Shown one piece after another: positions 44,453 to 55,499 of a stretch of 64,000 nt of DNA. Made by a program: the position numbers and the translations under genes. The stretch lies in the NCBI RefSeq assembly GCF_030253575.1, contig NC_080558.1:2242001-2306000 (forward strand). The letters are read 5' to 3'. Position 1 is the first letter of the stretch. Each line of letters begins with the position of its first letter. The notes below the pieces were generated by a model that was not told where the DNA came from, ran no database searches, and saw only the letters and a program-made list of their open reading frames with translations. This DNA comes from Rhododendron vialii. Lineage: Eukaryota; Streptophyta; Magnoliopsida; Ericales; Ericaceae.

Positions 44453-47400
44453 ATGTCAAGAGTCTGTCCATTCACCAAGTACAAAGAAAATTGCTCGCAC
44501 TTTGAACAAGTTATTTGACAAGCTCTTTTTGTTGCCAATAAAAAAAAATGGTTGCACGAAGCTAACACAATGCTCAGTTATCCAGAAAAACAAGTCAACT
44601 GATGAATCAGATAGACACTGATGTTCTAATTAGCATACAATATATAAGCATCTGAGAAATTTTTGTGACTGAATGTCATCAAGGCGAGGCATATGACGTG
44701 CACCAAAGTTGTTTACCCTCCATTTGTTTCAACAGAAAAAAAAAAAAAAAGTTTCCAGAAAGATTTACAACAATAATAATATATTCAACCCATCTGTCTT
44801 GACAGATTTTAATTCACAACACATACATATAAAGACATAAATGACGTATCTCCATACAGTCCTACTTCAAACTCAATATACATAAATGCAAGAACAACCA
44901 TATTCATATATCCTAGAAAACACATACGGTAACTGCGCATATAAATTCTTAATTTTTTTCCTGTCACCGACTAAATTTACAAGAAGGATCATCACAAATG
45001 ATGCCATAGAAGGAGAAATGCAAGAGTCATATGTGATGACATTTAGAAAGTTGACAATTACTTGACAAAGATTACCAGTGTGGCCCTTGTACCGAGTTGG
45101 GTCAAGAGGTCGAGTGATTGACCTTAAATTCCCCAAATCGTCATCCTCTAAACCTGACCCACTAATCATAGATTGCATTCTCAACTGATGATGGGTTTGA
45201 TTGTGGTAGTAACCACCTAAAGCCCTAATCAAGAACTGTTGCCTTCTCGCAATTGCAGAGGAATTCAACATACAACTGTTGTCTTGCATGGCTTTGTCAC
45301 CCGCATCACCCAAACGCATGTGCCAAAGACTGGTAGTATCAAGTGTATCCTTCCCCACATTGCTACTAGCCGTGGCTGCTCCACCCACAATTGTACTCCC
45401 CTGTAGAAAATACAAGTTGTTCTGCCAAGTGCCCTTCATCACAAGCCTCGCACCATTACCAACCTTTAGAATTCCACCTTCGAGAGTGATACGATAACCT
45501 TTGGAGTCTAAAGTACCAAGTGAGATGAGATTCTTCTTCAAGTCCGGAACATACCAAACTTCTGTCAAAACACGAATGGATCCATCATGCAACTTTAGTC
45601 TAATTTTACCCACCCCATGTGTCTTACAAGCATGATCATTACCCATAAAAACAGCTCCACCATCGATTATATCCATTCTAGAGAACCAATCCTTATTCGA
45701 ACACATATGATAGGTACAACCAGAATCCATAATCCACTGAACAGCTTGACAAACCAATGACAAACCCAACAAAGCTTGATTAGAATCTTCATCATCCAAG
45801 TGTGCCAAATTAGCCTGGGAATTATTGGTGTCCCTATTATGCTTCTGCAACGTCAGACAGTACTTTTTCCGATGCCCCTTTTTGTGACAATATGCACATT
45901 CATCCCTAGCAATTTTATCGGACGATAAGGCCCTTCTCGACCTAGAGTGAGAACAACCCATGTTACTGCCTTTGTTACTTGATTTCTTACTCTCCGGTGT
46001 GCCTCTAACTGTCAAGGCTTCACTGGATGAGCCCCTATGGGTCTGCTTATCTTTATTACAGTATTCATTGTTAACCATGCCTCTAACTGTCAATGCTTCA
46101 CTGGATGAGCCCCTATGGGTCTGCTTACCTTTCTTACGGTATTCATTGTTAACCAGAGCATTAGAGACATCATCAAACCTAATTTCATCCTTCTCATACA
46201 ACAATGTCGTAATTAAATGATCATAAGCATTGGGCAAGGAATTCAACAAAAGTAGGACTTTATCCTCATCAAGAATTTCTACTTCCAATTTTTGAAGGTC
46301 GGCAAGTATCTTGTTATAGTCATTCAGATGCTCAATCATAGAAACACCTAAGCGATACTGGAAACAGAAGATCTTCTTCTAGTAAAGACGATTCCCTACA
46401 TTCTTGGTCATAAAATTATCCTCGAGCTTCTTCCAAAGATCCTTCGCTTTCGTCTCCTGCATAACAAAGTATTTCTGATCCCTAGCAAGACACAACCTGA
46501 TTGTTCCGCAAGCCTGCCGATTAATCAGATCCCATTTCTTCTCAGTCCAATCATCAGGTCGGTCTTCCAAAGCAATGTCCAACTCCTATTGAATCAAGAC
46601 ATCCATCACTTCGCACTGACACACACCTAAGTTATTTGTGCCATCAAACTTTTCCACATTAAAAACCACAGATTTTGAAGCCATGTGTCTAGGAGTCAAC
46701 TCAGATTTGGAGGATGACTCTGTTATAGACAATTTGGTGAATTCCTTTCTTGAAGAAATAGATTTCTCTCAAGAACAACAAAAAATAATGCCAAGAACAG
46801 CATCCTAAATCTGAACTTGAGGCTCTGATACTAATTTGTTGTGCGGAAGCGACAACCAAATACCAAAAGAAACGCGATGTATGTGTTGGAAACAAAAAAC
46901 TCTATCAAATCATGCAGTAAAGTATAGAGAGAAAAGCAAGCACTTAAGAGAGAGAAGAGATTTATGTGCTTCGGCTTATTGGGATGTAAACCTACTCCAC
47001 GGATAGTAAACGATCAAAGGGCTTCACTTAGCAAATAATCAAATGCTCCAAAGAGCTACTCCCTCCATCCCACTTTGTTGTGCCTATTTCCTTTTTTAGA
47101 CATCTCAAAAAATTGTCTATATCTCTTAATTTATAACATTTTATATATTCAATATGGATCTCGTTTGATAGATCTCAATTAATTCTTTTAAACAAAGTTT
47201 TTGAAATCATAAAAAATATTATAGATGGTGAGATATAGACAATTTTTTGTGAGGTGTAAAAAAGAAAACATGCAAAACAAAGTGGGACGGAGGGACTACA
47301 AATTTGCATCTCACCAAGCTCTCTCCAATACTCTATGCAAAACCAGATGTATTTGCTTCCCAATACATAAAGAAACCCTAAAAAACGTATTTATCTAATA

Positions 47401-48242
47401 CTTTGTCGAGAGTCCGGATAGACGTGGCCACAATCGGACGAAAAAGCAGGGAGTTTGGATTCTGAATGCGGAGTGGATAGTACAGCCGGTCAAATCAAGC
47501 CAAAAAAACTCCAAATGGTATCAAGGTGGACACGAAAGTGCATCAAAGTTGCTTTGTATCAACTGAAAGAATAGTTTTCCGAGATTACCGAGAACAATAC
47601 ACCAAACCTTTCTGTCTTGACAGATTAAATGGCTGCATATCACATACATACATCCACAGATACGCATACCCATAATGACATAAATGATAGTATTTCTCCA
47701 TACATACAACCACTCCTACTTCCAAACTCAGTACATAGATATGCAAATGCGAGCATACACAATAACACACCTAAATTCACAATCTTTCACTGTAGTTGAC
47801 TAAATTGACGAAAAGGGTTATCACAAATGGTACTACACATTCAAAAATGCAGATTAAAGTAGACAGTTACACACTTAAATTCCTAATCTTACACTGTAGT
47901 TGACTAAATTGACAATGAGGGTCATCTCAAATAGCTCTATACATACAGAAATCCAGCTTAAAAAGTGTAATGAAATTCACAAGAGTTGAAAATTGTTTGG
48001 AAAAAGAGATTACCAGCTTGGCCTTTATACCGAGTTGGGTCGACAGGAGGAGTGATTAGCCTCAAAATCCCACAAGCATCAGCGTCTAAACCTTTTCTTT
48101 GTTGAACTGCATCAACCCCTAAACCTGACCCTCCATACATAGATTGCATTCTGAAATGGTGATGGGTTTGATGGCTGCAGCAACCGCCTAGAGCCCTGAT
48201 CAAGAACTGTTGCCTTCTGATAATTGCAGAAGAATTCAACAT
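39656..48242 (-). CDS. ATP-dependent (S)-NAD(P)H-hydrate dehydratase
   Basis: Ten exons on the minus strand, in transcript order: 48242-48014, 44178-44102, 43924-43815, 43709-43595, 42792-42730, 42638-42475, 41618-41557, 41250-41184, 39968-39783 and 39710-39656, total 375 aa. Phases agree at every junction. The enzyme repairs NADHX and NADPHX, damaged hydrates of NAD(P)H, using ATP, and acts in cytosol, plastids and mitochondria. Motifs: [17 protein letters not shown] near the start, [32 protein letters not shown] and the catalytic GGQGDILSG, where Asp is the general base of the ribokinase-like fold. The first exon exists in two copies: using 45271-45076 instead also keeps the frame and gives 364 aa. 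The junction exon 8-exon 9 uses a GC donor (AG|GCAAGT). Intron 1 holds a Copia fossil. The gene converges on NF-YC. Confidence 0.9.
40219..40842. mobile_element. Mutator-type MITE in dehydratase intron 8
   Basis: Terminal inverted repeats of about 150 bp start GGGCAAA(A/G)TCCACTTT and run through CATGTG, TCATGGTTCAAAACTGA, ACATAACCTACCTGTG and TTTTGAAAATGT on both ends. Perfect 9-bp target duplication AAAAATATA (40210-40218 and 40843-40851). 624 bp. The middle is AT-rich and non-coding. Confidence 0.9.
41863..41874. repeat. Short (GT)n tract
   Basis: About six GT units within dehydratase intron 6. Listed only for completeness. Confidence 0.6.
44407..44452. repeat. (GA)n microsatellite
   Basis: About 23 perfect GA units in dehydratase intron 1, between exon 2 and the proximal copy of exon 1. 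Confidence 0.9.
44690..45277 (-). repeat. Proximal duplicate of the dehydratase first-exon region
   Basis: Contains a second first exon, 45271-45076, reading [20 protein letters not shown] and ending in YKGHT with the same G|GTAATC donor as the distal exon. The surrounding sequence also matches the distal region (47516 to about 48248): shared TCTGTCTTGACAGATT (44793 and 47610), GACATAAATGA, TCTCCATACA and ACTAAATT words. The duplicate begins 6 bp before the ATG and abuts Copia sequence on that side. It differs from the distal exon in about a third of its residues and is 11 codons shorter. Either copy could be spliced to exon 2. Confidence 0.85.
45278..47515 (-). mobile_element. Ty1/Copia retrotransposon fossil (5' part)
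   Basis: In order on the minus strand: a 5' LTR (outer edge between about 47430 and 47515, inner edge about 46837), a primer-binding site complementary to tRNA-Met (AGTATCAGAGCC), gag with a zinc knuckle [14 protein letters not shown], the protease signature DSGCTYHMC and the start of the GAG-pre-integrase domain (SLWHMRLG). The remaining pol and a 3' LTR are not recognisable here. The element is broken with several breaks. A Stowaway MITE sits inside the LTR. It lies exactly between the two copies of the dehydratase first-exon region. Age: older than the MITE it hosts; with no second LTR, it cannot be dated from the sequence. Confidence 0.85.
47059..47296. mobile_element. Stowaway (Tc1/mariner-type) MITE nested in the Copia LTR
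   Basis: The ends CTCCCTCCATCCCACTTTG and, inverted, GTCCCTCCGTCCCACTTTG are the classical Stowaway termini. TA dinucleotides flank both ends (47057-47058 and 47297-47298). 238 bp, internally palindromic. Confidence 0.9.
47765..47960. repeat. Internal tandem duplication in the distal first-exon flank
   Basis: The sequence ACACCTAAATTC, ACTGTAGTTGACTAAATTGAC, GGGTTATC or GGGTCATC and ATACATACA or ATTCAAAAATGCAG occurs twice about 110 bp apart. It explains why the distal copy of the duplicated region is longer than the proximal copy. Confidence 0.7.
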
Positions 48243-48762
48243 ACAACTACTCGGAATTGATTGCTGCAAACAATGGATACGCATATATTTGTGCCAGTTT
48301 TGACTGTCATGCGGCAAGATTCTAACTAGGCTCTGTTTGGCGCTTCTAAATTAGGGGGACAAGAAAAGGCAAGGAAATAACTAAACAAAGAAAATAAACT
48401 CTGCGAATGAAAAAAAGAAATAAAATTTGGCCATTTTCCTACGAAAATCCATTGTCTTTAGTAAATTTTTTCGATATTTTTACATTTTATAATTTTTTGT
48501 GTAGTTTTTATCGTAATTTTTTAGGGATTAATTATTTATCTTAACCAGAGAACTCGGAAAAATACAAATGACTATTCTTGTTGTTGAGATAGATGATTAA
48601 TCAAAATATATTATGTGATTTGACAAAAAACTTTAAAAAAAAAGAAGACAAAAATTGGTTGTTTTGGACATATTTCAGTTGACTTCGGACTTAAAATAAT
48701 AGAGGTAGGCCGGGCCCAATCAAGCCAAAGAAGTCCAAAAGTCCCAATTTAAGAACTCAACG

Positions 48763-48890
48763 AGGCCGCAAACTTTAATACAGTGGCCGCAAGGTTTAAT
48801 ACCTTTGACACAAACTTTAGTACGTTGGCCGCAAACTTTTACACATTGGTCGTGAACTTTTGTACTTTGGCCGCGGTTTACGCGCCCTAA
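48763..48890. repeat. About 21-bp minisatellite, five to six copies
   Basis: Diverged units of the form GGCCGCAAACTTTAATACAGT. A related array of about four units is at 50452-50515. The minus-strand frame across it reads as a seven-residue repeat (KVCGQRT-like), which is a by-product of the 21-bp period, not a gene. Confidence 0.8.
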
Positions 48891-48950
48891 TATAAAGCCA
48901 TAGATACAAGACGTCTTGTCTCTCTCCTTCAACCTTCCCTATTTCGACCC

Positions 48951-48952
<2 letters not shown>

Positions 48953-48989
<37 letters not shown>
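48953..48989. repeat. (TC)n microsatellite
   Basis: About 18 TC units. It lies on the upstream side of the dehydratase gene and could also belong to a leader of a plus-strand transcript, since AG/GT-like sites follow, but no gene attached to it was found. Confidence 0.85.
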
Positions 48990-48992
<3 letters not shown>

Positions 48993-50330
48993 CGTGTGGA
49001 AGAGTGTATGTTTCACTAGACTAACCAGGTATGACACTTTAGTTGAGCTCGGCAAATCTTGATTTTCTTGGGTTCTTGGTTGGAATATTGAGAAAATGTC
49101 AAAACTGAAAGAATTCCTCACCTCTGTTGATCAGATTTTTTTTCACCAAAAACAAAGCATACGCTAGTTTCTTTCTCTGTTCTTCATATTTGATAAGAAC
49201 CTGATTGTGGGAAAGTCCCTATTTTCTGTGATATCTTTTTCCCATTGCATGTCCACCATAATATTGTTCTAACTCTTGATTATGTGCTCTCTCTATTTCC
49301 CATTACAGACTTGTCAATGTGAATGTCCACTGACATCTCATACATGTCAATTTCTGGAATATGTGTGTCAGCTTAAATACTGTATCAGTGTAGAAGTAAA
49401 AGTGAATGTCATGTTCATTAGGGCTCTGTTTGGATAGAAAAGAATTTCAGTATAGGGGATTTAGGGCTGAATGACACTGGTGATATAAGAGGTTTAGCTG
49501 TCTGGCTTGTGAAACTAGAGGGAATATGGATTATAGGAAGTAGTCTAGTAGAGATGTACTTTATTTGGATCCTGAATAAATGTAAGTTTAACCATTCCAA
49601 TAATCAATTTGAAGTCACTCCTGTAAAACAGTCATTTCGTATGCAATTGGTCTACAAACACGCGAAAAATGCACACACGCACACTTGCACACATGCTCAC
49701 AATCGCTTGGGGGCCGACACAAGTGTGTGTGTGTGTGTCATTGTGTGTGCGTTTGTGTATGGCACTAGCATTATTGTGTCATATATAAAGCTCCCAAACT
49801 CATTAGTGAATTCCATATGTGAACAATCTAACCTAGGTTTGAGCGATTCTTGTTTGGATAATGAAGCTTTCGTTTGAATACACATCTAAAGGAGCCTTAC
49901 TGCTTAAAAATCAACTTAAATCACATTATACCTGATGGGGCTGGAAAATGGACAGTCACTGTGAGATTACCTGCGTGATGTGCAAGACAAGTCCTTGAAA
50001 CAGGGCCACGGAGGTGGTGCCGGCCCTATGTAACTTCTTGAGATCACATGTGGTGTATTCCTAACTGATATCTTGAGCCTGTTAAATAAAAAAAAATGAT
50101 ATATTGAAAGCCCAAGATCATTCCGTTATACTCATCATGGGATAGAATAGGTAGACACAAGTCAAGGGATTTGAATCTCATGAATTGGTTCACTGTTACA
50201 TGCAAAGCATGCTGAATTCATACACCTTTAGACTGTCTTTCTAACTTTGTCGTTGGGGAGGCCTTGGCTGGCACCACCCCAGTGTCAAGGATGTCGAGGA
50301 CTTGTCTTGCAGGTTGCGCAGGCTATCCCA
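48990..50330. other. Intergenic, no gene seen
   Basis: Frames at 49418-49885 cover a CA/GT-rich stretch (about 49665-49755) and have no domain. A GGGCTCTGTTTGGAT word at about 49423 looks like a transposon end without a partner. Confidence 0.45.
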
Positions 50331-50815
50331 AACCTGTTATTCACTTGTTAGGGTCAATTACAAAAGTTTCCTCCAGCAAGTCTAGAGCTTTAGAAGACAA
50401 ATTGGGCAATCAAGCCCAAGAAGTCCAAAATGCCCAACTTAAAAACCCAAGTGGCCACAAACTTTAATACAATGGCCGCAAGGTTTAATATGGTGGCCAC
50501 AAAGTTTAATTCAATGGCGCATGGTTTAGAAAGTCCCCTTCAAATAAAAAGGGTTTAGAAAGTCATACTTCACTTGTCTTGCAGAGCGACACTCCATTTT
50601 CCGCTGTATCAATGTCCATAATGTTTCTTCTTATTTTTTTCCAAATGTACATTTAATTAATTTCTGAGTGTAAATGAATCTTTCCGCTCTTAAAAGTAAA
50701 AGTAAAAGTAAAACCACATCGTGCCTGTTATGCACTTATTGGGGTCAATCACAAAATATTCCTCCAGCAAGCCTAGAGCTTTAGGAGACAAATTGGGCAA
50801 TCTAGCAGAGAATTG
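50331..50815. repeat. Direct repeat of about 80 bp plus second minisatellite array
   Basis: 50340-50412 and 50735-50805 share GGGGTCAAT.ACAAAA, TTCCTCCAGCAAG.CTAGAG and GACAAATTGGGCAATC. Between them (50452-50515) are four units of the 21-bp minisatellite seen at 48.8 kb. AGTAAA repeats are at about 50690-50712. Confidence 0.7.
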
Positions 50816-51402
50816 TTACCTTGGGCATTGTGGCAGCTGTCTAAGATGGTTGGCAGCTGGCTTATTAAGCTAGTTGGCACATGGCAAGATTAGTTGATGA
50901 ACTCGAACAAATAAGCAGGTTCCATCATGGGCAGCCAGAAGTTGTGTTTTGATTCAAATTTGTTCATAACACTACTAGATTGAACTCTTGTCCTTGTCAT
51001 GTGTACTTATTGAACTCAAAGCTAACTACAGAGCAGCCCATTGAAATGATACTATATTCAACACATGTTTTTGAACCGCAAATTCAATTCCTGTTATCTT
51101 TTCAAGTCATGCTTTCTTCAATGTCTATCTGAGTAATTGCACAGGAACTCACGATTTCAAGGATGAAACCGTGTCTTTAACTTACAATTGTTAGATCTCT
51201 CAGTTTTTGCATGTAAGTTGAAAGCTGCTTGTGCTTGGTAAAAGAGTTTTAAAATGGTATGGGTTTGGTTTAGAACTTGTAAAATGATATGCTAATGGGA
51301 AGACAAAGCCCTCTAATACAACTCCATCTCAAGATCTTACAGGAATCAGGCAATAGACAGTAGTGAAGTAAGAGAGAAGAAAGTCGAACTTGGAAGAAGA
51401 AG

Positions 51403-51615
51403 ATGAGAGAGATACCGAAGGTGAATGCGATGAGGTCAGGGGTAGTAGTGGTTGGAGCCTTGGCCTTCGGGTACTTGACCCTGCAACTCGGTTTCAGGCC
51501 TTACCTCGAGAGAGCTCAAGAAACTCTGGACAAGTCTGCCCACCCAAGTGATGAGTCCTTCGACAATGCCCAAAGAATCTCTGAGTATTCTCATATCCAA
51601 GTAAAAGATAACTAA
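51403..51615 (+). CDS. Small tail/signal-anchored membrane protein, OEP7-like
   Basis: Single-exon ORF of 70 aa. A short basic N-terminus (MREIPKVNAMR) precedes one hydrophobic span (SGVVVVGALAFGYLTLQLG, about 12-30), then F.PYLERAQETLDKS and an acidic, soluble tail. This matches chloroplast outer envelope protein 7/14 (OEP7: hydrophobic span, then (A)FKPFLDK......DKS) in length, order and key residues. Those proteins insert in the plastid outer envelope with a single N-terminal anchor; their biochemical role is unknown. The ATG follows an A/G-rich leader. Identity to OEP7 is modest, so other small anchored proteins are possible, but the ORF looks real. Confidence 0.65.
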   Translation: MREIPKVNAMRSGVVVVGALAFGYLTLQLGFRPYLERAQETLDKSAHPSDESFDNAQRISEYSHIQVKDN

Positions 51616-52130
51616 TACATCCTCCCTTCAGCCATCTCTGTGCTACATGGGTTTTAGCTGTTTGCATCTCTTACATTGCTTGTATTTCTGCTTGTTCCTG
51701 ACTCTCTTCAAATTCTATGATAATTGGTGCAGATTTCACTTGGACTAGGTTTTTTTCTTTTATTTTGTGTAGTCAGTTTTTGATTCCCTAGTGTAATCTG
51801 CACTATATCAATTGGAACTTGTTAATATTGGACCATTGGTTGCAGACATGAGCCTTACACTCATTAGTTTCTCCACCCATACTAAAGATTATTTAATGTG
51901 CTGATTCGAAAGAAGATCTGAATCACCTGAGTTAGAAAGGAGCCTAGATGAGAATACCATTTTATACTTACTTTTTGAAGTAACATACATAGCCCAGAAA
52001 CTTCTGAAGGCAGCATCCAGCCTTATAAGGTTTGTACATTAAGCTCACTAAAACACGTGCTTATTCCTATTTTTGCTATGCTATAATGAACTAACATGCC
52101 TATTTTCTTTCTGGAGTTGTCAGTGCTTGC
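51616..52130. other. 3' flank of the OEP7-like gene
   Basis: Probably 3' UTR at first, then AT-rich sequence with no gene. Confidence 0.4.
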
Positions 52131-52139
52131 CAAATAGAC

Positions 52140-52445
52140 CCATCTGTGTTAGCAATCATATTGTGCAGTGTCCACCACTAAGGTTAGGCTCTTAGTCATA
52201 CTTTTTGCCCATTGTGTTCATTCTGCTTATTGGAATCAATATATGCTCATTGGTTATCTTTATGGAGTTTCAGTGTATCTCTTCAAATAGAACCATTTGT
52301 GCTAGCAATCATATTGTACAGTGTCCACCACTAAGAATGGGCTCATAGTCATCCTTGTTGCTCATCATGGTAATTCTGCTTGTTGGAATCAATATATTCC
52401 CATTTGGTCATCTTTTGCGTCCTACAGATGTGGTTTGCATCATAG
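52140..52445. repeat. About 153-bp tandem duplication
   Basis: Two copies offset by 153 bp share TAGCAATCATATTGT, CAGTGTCCACCACTAAG, TAGTCAT and TTGGAATCAATATAT with scattered differences. The frame starting at 52321 is not supported as a gene. Confidence 0.85.
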
Positions 52446-52967
52446 AATTTTAGTGGGCTTCGTCAAATCAACACAAAATATTAGGACAAATCGAAGAAAT
52501 ATATTTAGCTTCTTCACTTCATTCTCTCCTATCTTTGTTATTTCCCTCCTGACATCTCTATATAAAAACATGATGGCATACACAACCTATAGGAGATGTA
52601 CGAGTTCAGCAGCTGTTTTGAGAGTGGTCCGTTTGGTTCCTCCATTTGTTAGGTATTAGTCATTTTCGAAGTGATTAAGAACTGCTATTGCTATATCCAC
52701 TCACATTTGAAAAGGCTAGGGAGCATAGTGATTCAGATTTCTGCTCATAAACATTAGGACCTGGCTTGCCATGACAAGCTAGCTAGAGAGTCTTTAGGTA
52801 CGAGTGATTATTCAGTGCTTCTAGAGCACCGTCACACAGTGGTTGAGAACCCTTCCCCATCATATTTTGATATGGGAGCTACACACGTGCTTTGTGGTGG
52901 AGGCCACACTAATGTATGGTAGAAATGGGTCCGAGAGCACCACTTGGCGGTGCTCCAGGAGCACTTA

Positions 52968-53189
52968 GGCCCTGTTCCCGAAAGGGAAATAAGTAGACAA
53001 TTTCAAGCTCAAAAATCATATGCTTACGCAAATAATTTTTCTATCAATATGGATCTTGTTTGATAGCTCATTGAGATATTTTATACGGTGCAAAAAAAAT
53101 TGAAAATTTATTTTTTATTTACATTATTTTTGAGTTTGAAAATGTAAAATAAGTACTTATTTTTTAAAAATGTATTTTAAAACAGGGCC
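52968..53189. mobile_element. Tourist/PIF-like MITE
   Basis: The ends GGCCCTGTT and AACAGGGCC are exact inverted repeats. The flanks TTA and TCA are near-matching 3-bp targets, as in PIF/Harbinger. The internal AATAAGTACTTATTTTTTAA-type words recur at 63.1-63.3 kb and 63.6-63.75 kb, so relatives lie near the window end. Confidence 0.6.
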
Positions 53190-53769
53190 TCAGTAATTTC
53201 TCCTCTAGATACACACCACCTCACACTTTTGTGTTGGTTCCTTTGGCAATAACATAGTTAGTGATCACACTCCAGTAACTCCACTTGCAGCGTTTCACAC
53301 GTTGTAAGACAGCGTGATGGCCAATTTCAGCAACAGCAGCCTAAAGCTGGTGGCTGAAGTTGAAGCCGAAGCCGTACCTCTAATCGACCAAGACTTATAA
53401 AAAATTCTCGGCGTCAAGAGAAGAGAATGCGAGTGGCTGAAAACTGAGCGTGAATATCATTTGGCTTATCTTTTTTTATTGGGTTTTTTTTTTTGTTGAA
53501 AACTTGTATAAGGGTGCGAATTGCATCCACTGATTGGCATTACTTGCATAAGTAAGGTGTTTTCTGGTTTTTATTTTAAAACTGTCATTGTTGTTAAATT
53601 CTGATGGCACAAGTATCCGCGTGGTTTGAAATTGACTAAATAAAAGTAATTGACTATTGAGGAAAGTGTTTTAATTTTTCCCGTTGGGAAAATGAATGTG
53701 TTTGTTCGACACCATGTGCATCGGCCTTACACACCTTCTTTTAGGGCCTTCATTGGCAATTGATATTTT

Positions 53770-54256
53770 GCCCCACATAGTAAGTGATACACGTTCAAAT
53801 TTCCTTTTTATAACTCAAGCGTCCGGACCAATTTTTTGCGCACTTCGACTAATCTTCAAAGGCCCAACTCCACTTCTCACTTGTAAGAAGCCCAATGAAA
53901 GCCAGAGCAAAGCTCTATATGCTCTGACCGCAAAGGAGTTGATAACACTTGGGTGGTGTTAAACTCGAGACCTTAGGTGAAAGCTAAGTTCAGGTAGATT
54001 AGCAATGAATTTGGTTCACCAAGGTCAATTTTGACTCCTCGCATCATCTGACCATCTCCACGAGGGTATTAGCAATACCCCTATGGGCCGGCTTATTCAT
54101 CCCATCGGACTACTAGTCCAGATGCTTTTTTGGTTGGCAAACAAGGGCTTGAGAGTCCCTTAGGATTGCTTATCCAATCCCAAGAGCTAAGAGGTATATC
54201 AAACCGGGCCTAAGTCCCTCCTGAGGGCTAGACCACCAGGCCAACTCCTTGGGTTA
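53770..54256 (-). mobile_element. Two adjacent SINE-like elements
   Basis: About 53770-53990: minus-strand words related to those at 31.65-31.95 kb (GTCCGGACCAA..GCGCACTTCGACTAAT). About 54080-54256: on the minus strand an A-box-like GTTGGCCTGGTGG (54233-54245) and B-box-like GGTTTGATATACC (54193-54205), the order of a tRNA promoter. Tails unclear. Confidence 0.5.
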
Positions 54257-54349
54257 CGTTCGAAATTTTTGAACTACATAAGGGTCTTCTTGTTACATTA
54301 CAAGGACTATGATTTGATTTTTTGGGTACAAAAATCTACATAATCGTTC

Positions 54350-54481
54350 GGGAAAATGATGGCCAATAACGTGTTTTGATAATTAATATCCGCCAAGGAC
54401 ATTTTCAGCATTAACAAATGTTCTTAGCATGTTTTTGGTGGGTATTAATTATCAAAACACGTCATGAGCCGTCATTTTCCC
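54350..54481. mobile_element. 132-bp Mutator-type MITE, copy 2
   Basis: Same length and ends as 29588-29719 (GGGAAAATGA.G ... C.GTCATTTTCCC, inner CGTGTTTTGATAATTAATA). The flanking 9-mers TAATCGTTC and TAATCTTTA agree at 6 of 9, so the duplication has aged more than that of copy 1. Confidence 0.85.
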
Positions 54482-55440
54482 TAATCTTTAATGGCAGACA
54501 ATCCTTTGATTTGAGCTTTTTGTACATTACCCGTGAATCACGTATGAGATAGCCTTCAAGTCTCCCTCGACTAGTCATTTTCTTGTGGATCAATAATCTG
54601 AGATCGCGGATCAAAAAAAACAAAAATAATCTGAGATTTGAATTGACTAAGGCGTCACATTAAGCTTTGTTGGTATTAGGGACTCTTGGCCTGCTTGCTT
54701 ATTACTTCATCGATCGTACAACGACTGAATTTGGCCCCATTGCATTCGTCTTGACGAGAGGCTCGGCATTTGGACTCTCTTGAGAATTGAGCTGATATTC
54801 TACCAAAAGAAAGAAAGAATTGAGCTGATAAACGAGTGTCGAACACGTTGAGCAATGAATTATTCAAGTTTGATTTGATGTCATAACGAGTTTTAAATAG
54901 ATGTTCGGGTTTGAGTTATTTACAAGTCGGATGGTAACTCCAGACACAGAGTTATATTGCCATTTGCAATAGCACCTCCCGCTGACGGTAGTGAAGCAAC
55001 TTCAGGGTTTGATAATGCTTAAGGCTATTCAATCTCAAAAGAATTTTAATCAAGCCGATCATGAGTCGATCTCGGATACCATGAATTTTCAAACATCATG
55101 AAGGTGAACAAGTCAAGTAGTACCATGTTCAAGTTTGATTTGGAAAAGTAAAATTTCAGTTTTGTTTCGTCTTCACGCAAGTACTCAGAACAAAAAGCCC
55201 CTATTTTTTTTGTTAACGAACATATAAGAAAGGTATAATCTTTTTCTCTTAATATAATAAAGGCAATTAATTTTTGTACTCCTTTTTTATCCTCTTTGTG
55301 ATATGAATTTACAATGTTTGTCCATCCGAGTTTGAAAGAGTGTATATAAATGAAATATTAATTTTGTAAATTTACATCACAAGAAGACAAAAAAATGAGA
55401 GTGTGGTGGTAAAAAAAGGGGAGTGCGAAATTTTAAAGAA
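54482..55440. other. Intergenic, no gene seen
   Basis: AT-rich; short frames without domains. Confidence 0.5.
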
Positions 55441-55499
55441 TCAAACAAGCATTCCAACTTGAAAGAACATGATTTGTTCATCTTTTTTCTTCATCAATC

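Noticed and set aside
48720-48932. Cys-containing heptad-repeat protein on the minus strand
   Set aside because: The seven-residue period comes from a 21-bp minisatellite; no start context, homology or conservation is visible.
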